Assembly: GCF_003003285.1 (NCBI RefSeq)
Contig: NZ_PVTP01000001.1
Coordinates: 372,001 to 436,000, forward strand
Length of the DNA: 64,000 bases
Direction: 5' to 3'
Source: Yoonia maritima
GTDB lineage: Bacteria; Pseudomonadota; Alphaproteobacteria; Rhodobacterales; Rhodobacteraceae
Shown in pieces: positions 20,374 to 28,326 of this stretch. The notes under the pieces were generated by a model, which was not told where the DNA came from, did no database searches, and saw nothing but the letters and a program-made list of their open reading frames with translations. A program made the position numbers and the translations under genes. The number at the start of each line of letters is the position of its first letter. Positions within the stretch are counted from its first letter, which is position 1.

Positions 20374-21219
20374 CTAATGCGCGAGCAATACTGGCTGGTC
20401 AGTTTGGTCAAGCATGCTGCGTGTTGTTCCACCAAAGACTGCTTGCATCATGCGTGCGTGTCCGTAAGCGCCCATAACGACAAGGTCCGCGCCCTGTTCC
20501 TTGGCGCGATCAAGAATACACGCCGCAACCTCTTGGCCACCTGTCGGAAATTGCGTGACGGTCACATTACACCCATGGTGGCTAAGCCATGCGGCAACAT
20601 CTGTGCCCGGGTCTTCACCTGTGTGTGCTTTGGTCGTAGTGGGATCGAAACAGGCGATGATGACTTCTCGCGCCTCAACCAGATAGGGCAGGGCGACATG
20701 TACTACTTTGGCCACAGTATCACTGTTGTTCCAGGCAATAAAGACGCAAGGCGCGGGTTTGGACGGCGAGGCATTCAACATAAGACCAATGGGCGACTTA
20801 AACAGAATGCCATGTGCGGCCTGTCGCATCGAATCCGAGAGACCCTCAGGACCCGTCGGGATATATGCAGTGTCGCAGATCCGCGCATGCGTCGCGACGA
20901 TTTCCTTGATATCCATGGTTGCGCACAACAAGGACTGAACATCTGCAGAAGCGCCGCCACGGTCCAACACAGCTTTGATTTCGGTTTCCCGTTCGACCAG
21001 CGCGTTTCTAGTTGACGCCGCAGTCTGTGCCCAATTTTCCGGGATCGCCACATTTCCATACATGGGCATACCGTATGCATATGTAGGCAAAACGGGGGTA
21101 TCCCCGATCATCAGCACGCTGAGATGTGTATTTTGCGCGAATGCCTGCTCCGCCTGTTCGGCGATAACAGCGTCGCTTGTATCCGGTTCAATCACCAGAA
21201 GTGTTGTGGTATTTTTCAT
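20374..21219 (-). CDS. Universal stress protein, two-domain size
   Basis: 281 residues from ATG 21219 (GGAG 7 nt upstream; the open frame to 21315 is not coding). The N-terminal half begins TTTLLVIEPDTSDAV; the second half ends LVVMGAYGHARMMQAVFGG followed by TTRSML, close to the G-2x-G-9x-G(S/T) ATP-binding loop, so the C-terminal domain may bind nucleotide. It is the first gene of an operon with the MDR reductase and DJ-1 protein, and a Crp/Fnr-like element lies 82 nt upstream. Confidence 0.86.
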   Translation of the reverse strand: MKNTTTLLVIEPDTSDAVIAEQAEQAFAQNTHLSVLMIGDTPVLPTYAYGMPMYGNVAIPENWAQTAASTRNALVERETEIKAVLDRGGASADVQSLLCATMDIKEIVATHARICDTAYIPTGPEGLSDSMRQAAHGILFKSPIGLMLNASPSKPAPCVFIAWNNSDTVAKVVHVALPYLVEAREVIIACFDPTTTKAHTGEDPGTDVAAWLSHHGCNVTVTQFPTGGQEVAACILDRAKEQGADLVVMGAYGHARMMQAVFGGTTRSMLDQTDQPVLLAH

Positions 21220-21294
21220 GCAGGATCTCCACCAATCTGTACGGCCACACAATAGCAGCCGCTGCTTTGCACACAGATTGGCGGAAATTTCCGT

Positions 21295-21689
21295 GTGCGC
21301 GCTTACACAGATCAATCAGCCACCCAGTCAGTCCTAGAAACAGGTCCCGAATGGCGGCTTGCAATGGCCGTACTTTGGGCAGCATCACGTGACGAGGCTA
21401 TGGTGGTAGCGCATTTGGTCAACATCGGACGCCGTGACACGGCGGAACGGACAGCGCATTTTTTGATCTTGGTGTCCGAATTTCTCTCGTCGGTATGGAG
21501 AGCAAAGAAAGCTATGCCTGTCCCCTGAACCAGTATCTCATGGCTCAAGCGCTCGGATTGAGCGCAATTCACGTTAATCGGGTCTTACGGCAGTTGCGTG
21601 ATGCGGGACTGGCGACCATTCGTGACGAGCAAGTCACCTTTGATAATTATGAACGGCTGGTCGAATTTGCAGATTTTGTGCTGACCTAA
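21295..21689 (+). pseudogene. Crp/Fnr-family regulator remnant: N-terminus lost and frameshifted
   Basis: Two frames together encode the C-terminal half of a Crp/Fnr regulator. The dimer-helix part is LVNIGRRDTAERTAHF (frame of 21295-21528). The winged-helix part is CPLNQYLMAQALGLSAIHVN with RVLRQLRDAGL (frame of 21495-21689). Reading one extra T in the six-T run at 21459-21464 joins them smoothly as AHFFDLGVRISLVGMESKES. The entire cyclic-nucleotide-like sensor domain and any Fe-S cysteines are missing, so the copy cannot sense. No ribosome site precedes it. It is divergent from the Usp operon; it may be the decayed former local regulator of the island. Confidence 0.75.
21302..21315 (+). promoter_or_regulatory. 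Crp/Fnr-like element upstream of the Usp-MDR-DJ-1 operon
   Basis: Plus strand CTTAC-ACAG-ATCAA, one mismatch to the shared pattern, 82 nt before the usp start at 21219. It lies at the edge of the regulator remnant. Confidence 0.45.
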
Positions 21690-21797
21690 TTGAATCAATT
21701 GGGGCCTCTCCTGAAGTGAGAGTCAGGCTTTCCCTATAGTTTTAATGGGTCACACGCGGGCAACGAGCAGAATAGCGCTATCCCGAGTTTTCTAAAA

Positions 21798-21849
21798 CAA
21801 GAAGCACGTGGGTGGGGGACAGGGACGTCGAGTTCCCACGTGCCTCTTG
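21798..21849. repeat. 15-bp inverted repeat with 22-nt loop
   Basis: Left arm CAAGAAGCACGTGGG (21798-21812) pairs with right arm CCCACGTGCCTCTTG (21835-21849), with a single A-C mismatch. In the minus direction the hairpin is followed by TTTTAG, weakly terminator-like, but no minus-strand gene ends here. Its role is unknown. Confidence 0.6.
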
Positions 21850-22067
21850 CTCTGTCGGGTTTGGTAAGAACTCGCCAAAGACCGATAACGTATGCGAACC
21901 AAAGCATTAGAGTTGTCCTACTGATGCAGGTTGGTCTGTTCCCCAAGCATTTTGTTTGCATAAGGCTGATCCTATCGGGAAGAAAGATTTGGCTGCCTCC
22001 AAACGCGTGTGGGTCCAATTTTGTGACCTATCGAAATGTCTGTGCAGCAGCGCACCTCATCAGGCCA

Positions 22068-22081
22068 CTAATCTCAATCAA
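22068..22081 (+). promoter_or_regulatory. Crp/Fnr-like element upstream of the second Usp gene
   Basis: CTAAT-CTCA-ATCAA, 51 nt before ATG 22133, with a -10-like GATAAA 20 nt after it (22102-22107). Same core as the site at 10889. Confidence 0.55.
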
Positions 22082-22132
22082 CTGCCGCTATCCCAAACAC
22101 TGATAAAAGCATCATTGTAACAAAAGGAGAAA

Positions 22133-22570
22133 GTGATGTTCAAAGATATAGTTGTGGCGTTCGACGGGTCGAAGCACGCCGAAGCCGCCATCCTGACAGC
22201 TTGCGACATGGCTGACCGATATAGTGCGAAATTGCATGTCGTTCATGTGCCCGAGCTGCACGATCAGGCCATTGCGGTAGGGGCTTCTGCCGTCGTCCTT
22301 CCGGTGGACGAAGAAGCACTCCAGGAAAGTGGCCAAACCATGATTAAACGTGCCGAGCAACTGGCAAAAGGCGCGGGGCACACGTTCTCGTCAACGGATA
22401 TTCTGCCGGGTGCGCCCGGTGATGCGATCCTAGCTAGCGCAACAGAAAAGGGCGCGGATTTGATTGTGTCTGGACGACGCGGCCATGGCCAGTTGAAGGG
22501 TATTCTAATGGGCAGTGTGTCCCAGAAACTAGCTTCGAGTGCGGACTGTGCGGTGCTGACGGTGAAATAG
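22133..22570 (+). CDS. Universal stress protein UspA, single domain
   Basis: 145 residues, complete Usp fold: FKDIVVAFDGSKHAEAA at the N-terminus and the ATP-binding loop GRRGHGQLKGILMGSVSQK (G-2x-G-9x-GS) near the end, so it belongs to the ATP-binding Usp group. A strong AAAGGAGAAAGTG ribosome site precedes ATG 22133. Expression under the upstream Crp/Fnr-like site is inferred. It stands alone, with a convergent DUF2061 gene downstream. Confidence 0.92.
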   Translation: MMFKDIVVAFDGSKHAEAAILTACDMADRYSAKLHVVHVPELHDQAIAVGASAVVLPVDEEALQESGQTMIKRAEQLAKGAGHTFSSTDILPGAPGDAILASATEKGADLIVSGRRGHGQLKGILMGSVSQKLASSADCAVLTVK

Positions 22571-22607
22571 CGATGTCTGGCTCTTCGGCTTCGTAGCTAA
22601 TGGCAGG

Positions 22608-23129
22608 TCAATCTCCGGTAAAATCAGCGGCATTCCCGATCCCATACTGGATCCTTGACCATGCGCGCTCGTGGAAGAAATAGAGGATCAGCTTGGTTAT
22701 GATTTCGAGGCTACCGATTGAAACGGCTGTGCCTAGATTGCCGGTGAAAAACCACGCCAGCAAGGTCGTATCTAGCGAGGCGATTATGCGCCATGTGGCT
22801 GTCTTGGCGGTGCTGCGCCAGCCACTTTCCTTGTATTTGCCATCCTCGACCGACATGCCCCAAGCGATCCGTGACCAACCGCGTTCGTGAAGGAAGTAAA
22901 GCACCACCTTGGTGATCACCTCCGTAAAGGCAATGTATGTCGCAGCCTGTAGGGCAGCGCCCTGATTTCCCCCATGTCCAAATAGGGGCCCAATATAAGT
23001 GATAACAAGCCAAGAGAGCACCAGCGTGTCGAACGTACCAATCACGCGCCAAGACACAGCCTTGGCGGCAGAGCGTTTTGAAGAAACTTTGGGGGGAGGC
23101 GTCTCAATTGCTGAGCTTATGTCCATCAT
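22608..23129 (-). CDS. Tandem DUF2061 membrane protein
   Basis: 173 residues containing two copies of the DUF2061 unit. Copy one has AAKAVSWRVIGTFDTLVLSW and ends FLHERGWSRIAWG; copy two has TAKTATWRIIASLDTTLLAW and ends FFHERAWSRIQYG. Each copy has two hydrophobic helices, giving about four membrane segments. The family has no known function and is most often a single unit, so this is an internal duplication. The gene is divergent from the K+-channel gene. Confidence 0.82.
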   Translation of the reverse strand: MMDISSAIETPPPKVSSKRSAAKAVSWRVIGTFDTLVLSWLVITYIGPLFGHGGNQGAALQAATYIAFTEVITKVVLYFLHERGWSRIAWGMSVEDGKYKESGWRSTAKTATWRIIASLDTTLLAWFFTGNLGTAVSIGSLEIITKLILYFFHERAWSRIQYGIGNAADFTGD

Positions 23130-23311
23130 CCTACCGTGAACCAGATGCCGTTGAGTGTCGATGAGAGAACGATAGGATGCCCAATTGGCTTACACTGCCA
23201 AAGGGCTGAACAGCTCGATGGGCATGTGTGATTAGCACCAGACGCGTGACTGCGCCTTCCATGGCACGACGGGCCACTCGGGTTCGGAACTCAGCATTCG
23301 AGGTCTATGAA

Positions 23312-24085
23312 ATGGAAAATCTTAAGAAGTCGATTGACCTTTTATACACTGGCGCAAGTAAAAGAGCGGCGATGTTTCGCTACCTTCTGATCGGCTTTGA
23401 CGTCTCCACCATCGTGTTCTTCATCGTCACGGTACCTCGTGACTCGACGCCTGCGATCCTTGCCGCTGATTTCGTTATCGGCACATTAATTTTGGCCGAC
23501 TTTCTCTCACGTCTTTGGATTGCCCCCAATCGAGCGCGGATGCTTCGCCAAATCTACACAGTGACGGACGTCGTCGTTATCTTGTCGCTCCTGCTGGCGC
23601 CGCTGGTGTCGCAGAGTTTTGGCTTCTTGAGGGTCTTGCGGACCTTGCGGCTGCTGCATTCTTACCATGTTCTGCGCGACCTGCGCCGCGATACGCCGTT
23701 CTTCCGCCGCAACGAGGATGTCATTGTAAGTTCAGTTAATCTTGGGGTTTTTATCTTCTTCATGAGTACCCTCGTTTTCGTGCTCATGGCTGATCACAAC
23801 CCAGACATTGTCGGCTACGTCGATGCGCTTTACTTTACAGTGTCCGCACTGACGACTACCGGTTTTGGCGATATCGTGCTGACTGGCACCATAGGGCGGC
23901 TATTAGCAGTGGTCATCATGGTCGCGGGTGTTGCCCTGTTCCTTCGCTTAGCGCAGACTGTTTTCCGACCCTGCAAGCTGCGCCACAAGTGTCCAGAGTG
24001 TGGCCTCAATCGGCACGAAACTGACGCGGTACACTGCAAGCATTGTGGCCATCTGCTCAAGATTGAAACAGGAGGTGCCTCCTGA
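23312..24085 (+). CDS. Voltage-sensor-type K+ channel with C-terminal zinc ribbon
   Basis: 257 residues from ATG 23312 (GAGG at 8 nt; the frame is open from GTG 23228). Six membrane segments are visible. An S4-like helix has arginines every third residue (FLRVLRTLRLLHSYHVLRDL), and the pore region carries the K+ filter TTGFGD before the last helix. The C-terminal 30 residues form a zinc ribbon with CPEC and CKHC pairs. A four-Cys ribbon on the cytoplasmic tail is unusual for Kv-type channels and could act as a metal or redox gate; that is inference. Its neighbours include K+, Na+ and metal transporters. Confidence 0.84.
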   Translation: MENLKKSIDLLYTGASKRAAMFRYLLIGFDVSTIVFFIVTVPRDSTPAILAADFVIGTLILADFLSRLWIAPNRARMLRQIYTVTDVVVILSLLLAPLVSQSFGFLRVLRTLRLLHSYHVLRDLRRDTPFFRRNEDVIVSSVNLGVFIFFMSTLVFVLMADHNPDIVGYVDALYFTVSALTTTGFGDIVLTGTIGRLLAVVIMVAGVALFLRLAQTVFRPCKLRHKCPECGLNRHETDAVHCKHCGHLLKIETGGAS

Positions 24086-24170
24086 GTTCGATCGATGGTC
24101 CACCGAGGAGCGGTGGGCGTATTGAACAGCGATCGCGCAGTTCAGGCAGTCGTGGGGACGCTGATGTCAA

Positions 24171-24566
24171 TCATTCTCCGTCCTTGGCTTGAGGTCGTTC
24201 GCCACTTTGGAATCGCTCGGAACGCTCTATGAGATCGGTCAGGCGGGCCGCGGCGCGGATCGTCAAAGGATGAGGGGCCGCATCACTCCGGGGTTCGATG
24301 ATACGCGCCATGTCGCGCGCAAGAGCCAACTGAGGGCCAGACGCAGTTGCCAGCAAGGCAATGACTAAGTTCTCCAAAGCAATCACCCGGATATGCAGTA
24401 GGCCTATCTGGGTATCACCGATTGCAGGCATCTCCACTTCAATACGATCGGACGCCAAATCGGTTTCACGACCGCATTGGCCCGAACCGCCTTCATTGGC
24501 CCATCTGGCCAGCGCTCGGTCACGCTGTTGGGCGTCACCGATAGTTTGCAAATCTTGATCGGACAT
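24171..24566 (-). CDS. Hypothetical helical protein (131 residues)
   Basis: No family is recognised. ATG 24566 has a strong GGGAGG ribosome site 6 nt upstream; the open frame to 24854 is not needed. The protein starts MSDQDLQTIGDAQQRDRALA, has a central hydrophobic helix (GLLHIRVIALENLVIALLAT) that looks amphipathic and not clearly membrane-spanning, and ends in a charged tail. It converges on the K+-channel gene with an 85-nt gap. Confidence 0.6.
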   Translation of the reverse strand: MSDQDLQTIGDAQQRDRALARWANEGGSGQCGRETDLASDRIEVEMPAIGDTQIGLLHIRVIALENLVIALLATASGPQLALARDMARIIEPRSDAAPHPLTIRAAARLTDLIERSERFQSGERPQAKDGE

Positions 24567-24625
24567 GTGTCCTCCCTGATGATTAACGCGACCAGTCACC
24601 CTGATTGCGTCTTGGATCGCAGTTC

Positions 24626-24745
24626 TCAGTTTCCAACTGCAACGACGATTTTGCCAACGGTATGCCCATTTGCGAGGAAGGCGACGGGTCGCTAGGCTGA
24701 AAGAACGCGCGGGTCTAGCGGTTGAATGCGGTACGGTGCCCAGTG
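24626..24745 (-). pseudogene. Possible C-terminal scrap of an MDR-type quinone oxidoreductase
   Basis: On the minus strand, 24691-24626 reads RPVAFLANGHTVGKIVVAV then GN and a stop, resembling the last residues of zinc-independent quinone reductases, where a GK(I/V)V motif closes the protein. A TAG stop lies directly upstream in the same frame, preceded by PLDPRVLSA. No intact gene is present in the 205-nt gap. The match is short, so confidence is low. Confidence 0.25.
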
Positions 24746-24771
24746 GCGACAAGCCGTCCCTGTCTGATCGC

Positions 24772-25269
24772 TCAAGTGTAAGCGCCTGCAGAGTAGGTGA
24801 GTTCATAGCTGTGGCTGTAGATCTCGAAAACGATGCCAAACGGGTCCTCAACATAGACCATCCGGTAGGGCTTTTTATCGGGGAAATACTCCCTCACGGA
24901 CATCCGTTGTTTGCCGCCAGCGGCCAGGATTTTTGCGAGCAGACCCTCAACATCAGGGTCCTGAATAGCAAAGTGAAACATGCCGTGTTGGCGAAAGGAC
25001 AGGTTATCGTCGGGCGCGCTGTTGCCATCAAATTCAAATAGCTCAAAACCAATCCGGTCGGCGGTCGCAAGGTGGGCAATGCGCAGGTGGTTCCATCCAG
25101 CCCCGAAAACATCCGTGCACATCTGCCCTATGTCACTGTCGTCTTCTGCAACCTCGGTGGGTTCCATGATCGTATAGAAACCGAGCACGTCGGTGTAGAA
25201 TTGCACAGCGGCGTCTAGGTCGGGAACAGACAGTCCGATATGCGAGAAAGCGCGCGGCGCAGACTTCAT
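24772..25269 (-). CDS. VOC-superfamily (glyoxalase/dioxygenase-like) protein
   Basis: 165 residues with two vicinal-oxygen-chelate modules: FSHIGLSVPDLDAAVQFYTD at the N-terminus and HGMFHFAIQDPDVEGLLAKI in the second half, ending VEDPFGIVFEIYSHSYE. The His and Glu positions expected to bind a metal are present (His10, the HFAI His, and the EIYSH Glu). Substrate is unknown; lactoylglutathione-lyase-like or dioxygenase-like activities are both possible. Confidence 0.85.
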   Translation of the reverse strand: MKSAPRAFSHIGLSVPDLDAAVQFYTDVLGFYTIMEPTEVAEDDSDIGQMCTDVFGAGWNHLRIAHLATADRIGFELFEFDGNSAPDDNLSFRQHGMFHFAIQDPDVEGLLAKILAAGGKQRMSVREYFPDKKPYRMVYVEDPFGIVFEIYSHSYELTYSAGAYT

Positions 25270-25572
25270 CGTAAGTATCCGGCGGGGTTTCGGTTTGAGG
25301 TGGTGGACATGGTAAGATCCCTTATTTGGAATGAGCGTGAGCCCAAGATGGCTTTGTACTGTGTGCGACGATAAGTGATCAGCCTGGCCACAACGCTTTG
25401 ATGCTTACGAGAAGTTTGCCGACCACGAACTGATCGATGTTAGGCCTCGCTGGACTGTTGTCTGATTTGATACGGACACGGTTTTTATCTGAAAAGCAAT
25501 CACGCTGTTTTCGAAGGTCGAATGAAGCCCAAAAGAGCCAATACATTGCCCATTTAACAGCAGGATGCCGTA
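25270..25572 (+). other. 303-nt divergent intergenic region (VOC gene / nhaA)
   Basis: Apart from the Crp/Fnr-like element at 25430-25443 and the AGGA ribosome site just before nhaA, nothing recognisable is seen. Confidence 0.6.
25430..25443. promoter_or_regulatory. Crp/Fnr-like element between the VOC gene and nhaA
   Basis: Plus strand CTGAT-CGAT-GTTAG (minus strand CTAAC-ATCG-ATCAG). It lies 129 nt before nhaA and 160 nt before the VOC gene, farther than the other sites, so the controlled gene is uncertain. Confidence 0.5.
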
Positions 25573-27375
25573 ATGCGCAGGCCGCAAAGTCCCATTGATC
25601 CAAGTCGCGATTTCATGGCTGGCTCCGAGAACGGCCAGTCCAAGCTCGTCTGGTATGTCGATTATACATTCAACTATACATCCGTGGTGCGCGACATCAA
25701 ACGGACTGCGGCACAAGACCTGTACGAAGACCAGGCGGTTATTGCCTTTCGTCAGGCCCCTTGCGCCACCCAATCTGACCAGCGCGACCTTACTGCGCGG
25801 GCGGCCATAGCCGCAGGTTTGCAGGGCAATTATCTGGACATGCATAGCGCGTTGCTTGAGCATTCTGGCAAGATCGAAAAACAAGATGTCGCGCGGATGG
25901 TGCAGGACATTGGCCTCGACGTTGAACAGTTCGAGGTTGATCTTTGGTCTGACGAGACATGGGAGCGCATTGCGCAGGATCGGGCGCATGCCGTGGAGGC
26001 CGGTCTCAAGGATCACAGCGGTCTGATCATCGATGGCCGCATCTATCAAGGGGCATGGGACGAGGCCTCTCTCATAGAAGCGCTCGAAAAACCGCTAGGC
26101 CATCGGATTATGCGGGCGAACACGGATTTTCAGAATTGGGCGGCGTCAGCGGGAATGGCATTGATCCTTGCGACGTTTTCCGCGCTGATCATGGTCAATG
26201 TCGGCTTTGAGGTCGTCTATGAGCGTCTTCGCGACTTGACGATTTCCATAGGCATTGGTGATGCAACTTTTGCTCTGTCGGCCCAAGCTTGGGTCAACGA
26301 TGGCTTGATGGCCATATTTTTCCTTTTGGTGGGTATCGAGATCAAGCGCGAGATCGTCGACGGCGAATTATCCGATCTCTCCAAAGCCTCGCTGCCACTA
26401 CTTGGCGCGATTGGCGGTATGGCGGCCCCGGCACTGATCTATCTGACCTTCAATTGGGGACAGTCGGGCGCGCATGGATGGGGTGTGCCGATGGCCACCG
26501 ATATTGCCTTCACACTTGGTATCATGGCCCTGCTTGGTGATCGCATACCATCAGCCCTTAAGGTGCTCATCACAGCACTTGTCATCGTAGATGACTTGGG
26601 CGCGATCCTTGTGATTGCTGTTTTCTACAGTGAGGGGATCGATGCCGTGCCCTTGATGATCGCTGGCGGCACCTTTGCGACCATGCTTGTCATGAACAAG
26701 GTCAAGATTTACGCGCGTGCGCCCTATCTGATCTTGGGCCTCGTGCTGTGGTTTTTCGTGCACGAGTCTGGGCTGCATGCGACATTTGCCGGTGTGTTGA
26801 CAGCTGCTGCGATCCCATCCAGACGCACTGGCAATATCGCTGGTGCGGCCGCGCAGACATCTGCGCTGTTTGATCGCGAACTGACTAAGGCAAAGTCGCC
26901 GCAGGCAACGGTGTCCTCGCGGTCGCTGCACTTGCTGCAACAGGCACTCGATCGTCTGCGTGAGCCGGGCTATCACCTTCAGCATGCGCTTGAAGGCTGG
27001 TCCAACTTTCTGATTTTGCCGCTCTTTGCATTCTTCAACACAGGCGTTGTGTTGTATGGTGAACCCTTCAATTGGCATGCCCCGGAGGTTCTAGGTGTCG
27101 TTGCGGGCCTGACCATCGGCAAACCGCTTGGCATCGTTTTAATCTGCTGGTTGGCTGTGAAACTTGGCATCGCGCGTCTGCCGAAAGGTGTGACATGGCG
27201 GCATATGATTGGGGGCGGTTGCCTTGCGGGCATCGGTTTCACCATGTCGTTTTTCATTGCGGCGGCGGCCTTCGACGGAGCTGCATTAAATTCGGTCAAA
27301 CTTGCCGTGCTGATTGCATCGGTCATAGCCGCGATCATCGGGACGCTCATTCTGAGATTATCCAAACCGGATTGA
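25573..27375 (+). CDS. nhaA: Na+/H+ antiporter NhaA with N-terminal DsbA-like domain
   Basis: 600 residues. Residues about 185-600 are a full NhaA: WVNDGLMAIFFLLVGIEIKRE, MATDIAFTLGIMALLG and the ion-binding Asp pair in IVDDLGAILVIAVFY. Residues about 20-175 follow a DsbA/thioredoxin-like pattern (LVWYVDYTFNYTSVVRD; YLDMHSALLEH; IIDGRIYQGAWDEASLIEAL). The CxxC active site is replaced (FNYT) and the cis-Pro loop reads DHSG, so the domain cannot do redox chemistry and may be regulatory. NhaA exports Na+ at alkaline pH and would balance Na+ with the nearby N-ATPase. ATG 25573 has AGGA upstream. Confidence 0.9.
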   Translation: MRRPQSPIDPSRDFMAGSENGQSKLVWYVDYTFNYTSVVRDIKRTAAQDLYEDQAVIAFRQAPCATQSDQRDLTARAAIAAGLQGNYLDMHSALLEHSGKIEKQDVARMVQDIGLDVEQFEVDLWSDETWERIAQDRAHAVEAGLKDHSGLIIDGRIYQGAWDEASLIEALEKPLGHRIMRANTDFQNWAASAGMALILATFSALIMVNVGFEVVYERLRDLTISIGIGDATFALSAQAWVNDGLMAIFFLLVGIEIKREIVDGELSDLSKASLPLLGAIGGMAAPALIYLTFNWGQSGAHGWGVPMATDIAFTLGIMALLGDRIPSALKVLITALVIVDDLGAILVIAVFYSEGIDAVPLMIAGGTFATMLVMNKVKIYARAPYLILGLVLWFFVHESGLHATFAGVLTAAAIPSRRTGNIAGAAAQTSALFDRELTKAKSPQATVSSRSLHLLQQALDRLREPGYHLQHALEGWSNFLILPLFAFFNTGVVLYGEPFNWHAPEVLGVVAGLTIGKPLGIVLICWLAVKLGIARLPKGVTWRHMIGGGCLAGIGFTMSFFIAAAAFDGAALNSVKLAVLIASVIAAIIGTLILRLSKPD

Positions 27376-27411
27376 ATTTTGCGCTCAGGCACGGTGGCGG
27401 TCGCCCAATGC

Positions 27412-27425
27412 ATGATCGGTGTTAG
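27412..27425. promoter_or_regulatory. Crp/Fnr-like element upstream of budC
   Basis: Plus strand ATGAT-CGGT-GTTAG, one mismatch to the shared pattern, 61 nt before ATG 27487. The last nine bases equal those of the atpD site at 7486-7499. Confidence 0.5.
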
Positions 27426-27486
27426 CACAAGGCGACCTCTTTTCTGATCTTGTAGCGACGCATGAACCAAAAAGGAGAAATCTAAA

Positions 27487-28266
27487 ATGACACTCAAAGG
27501 AAAAGTGGCGCTCGTGACCGGTGCAGGCCAAGGGATCGGTCGTGGTATCGTTTTGCGTCTGGCAAAGGATGGTGCTGATATCGCAATTGTGGACATCAAC
27601 GACGAAAAGATGGCCGAAGTTGCAACCGAGATCGAAGCGCTTGGCCGAAAGGTGACAACCTTCAAGGCTGATGTCAGCGACCGAGCCGAAGTTTATGCTG
27701 CCGTGGAGCATGCCGAAAAGACGCTTGGCGGGTTTGATATCATGGTCAACAATGCCGGTATCGCGCAGGTCGATCCGATTGCGGATGTCAAACCGGAAGA
27801 CGTGGACCTTATCCTGAAGGTCAATATCCAGGGCGTTCTTTGGGGTATTCAGGCAGCTGCTGCGAAATTCAAATCCTTGGGCCACAGGGGCAAAATCATC
27901 AATGCATCATCGATAGCCGGGCACGATGGTTTTGAAATGCTTGGTCTCTATTCAGCGACGAAGTTTGCCGTGCGTGCGCTGACACAGGCTGCGGCGAAAG
28001 AATATGCCAGCGAAGGCATCACCGTGAACGCCTACTGCCCCGGCATTGTCGGAACGGATATGTGGGTCGAAATTGACAAACGTTTCTCTGAATTGACCGG
28101 CGCGCCGATCGGCGAGACCTACGATAAATACGTAGGCGGAATCGCATTGGGACGGGCGCAGACGCCTGACGATGTTGCCGCACTGGTCTCATATCTTGCA
28201 GGCCCTGATTCCGACTATGTGACTGGGCAAGCTATCATCGCCGACGGCGGGATTGTTTATCGATAG
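27487..28266 (+). CDS. budC: Diacetyl/acetoin reductase (meso-butanediol dehydrogenase), SDR family
   Basis: 259-residue short-chain dehydrogenase: cofactor motif TGAGQGIG, acidic NAD-selecting end of strand 2 (IAIVDIND), NNAG, catalytic Ser in INASSIAGH, and YSATK (Tyr/Lys). The C-terminal [21 protein letters not shown] and overall pattern match BudC-type enzymes that reduce diacetyl to acetoin and acetoin to butanediol, a fermentative electron sink. AAAAAGGAG ribosome site before ATG 27487. It is the last gene of the stress island before the integrated element. Confidence 0.85.
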   Translation: MTLKGKVALVTGAGQGIGRGIVLRLAKDGADIAIVDINDEKMAEVATEIEALGRKVTTFKADVSDRAEVYAAVEHAEKTLGGFDIMVNNAGIAQVDPIADVKPEDVDLILKVNIQGVLWGIQAAAAKFKSLGHRGKIINASSIAGHDGFEMLGLYSATKFAVRALTQAAAKEYASEGITVNAYCPGIVGTDMWVEIDKRFSELTGAPIGETYDKYVGGIALGRAQTPDDVAALVSYLAGPDSDYVTGQAIIADGGIVYR

Positions 28267-28326
28267 TAACGCAGCGGACGCAGGGACCTGTGGAGCCTTG
28301 TCGCCCAGTATTCCCTATAGATGCCT

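Larger units (their letters stand above)
21690..22132 (+). other. 443-nt non-coding stretch between regulator remnant and second Usp gene
   Basis: No credible gene is seen. It contains a short CTCTC/GAGAG stem just after the regulator remnant (about 21709-21723), the long inverted repeat at 21798-21849 and the Crp/Fnr-like site at 22068-22081 that serves the downstream Usp gene. The rest shows nothing recognisable. Confidence 0.6.

Noticed and set aside
23189..23202. CTTAC-ACTG-CCAAA between the DUF2061 and K+ channel genes
   Set aside because: Half the site matches; too weak to list as an element.
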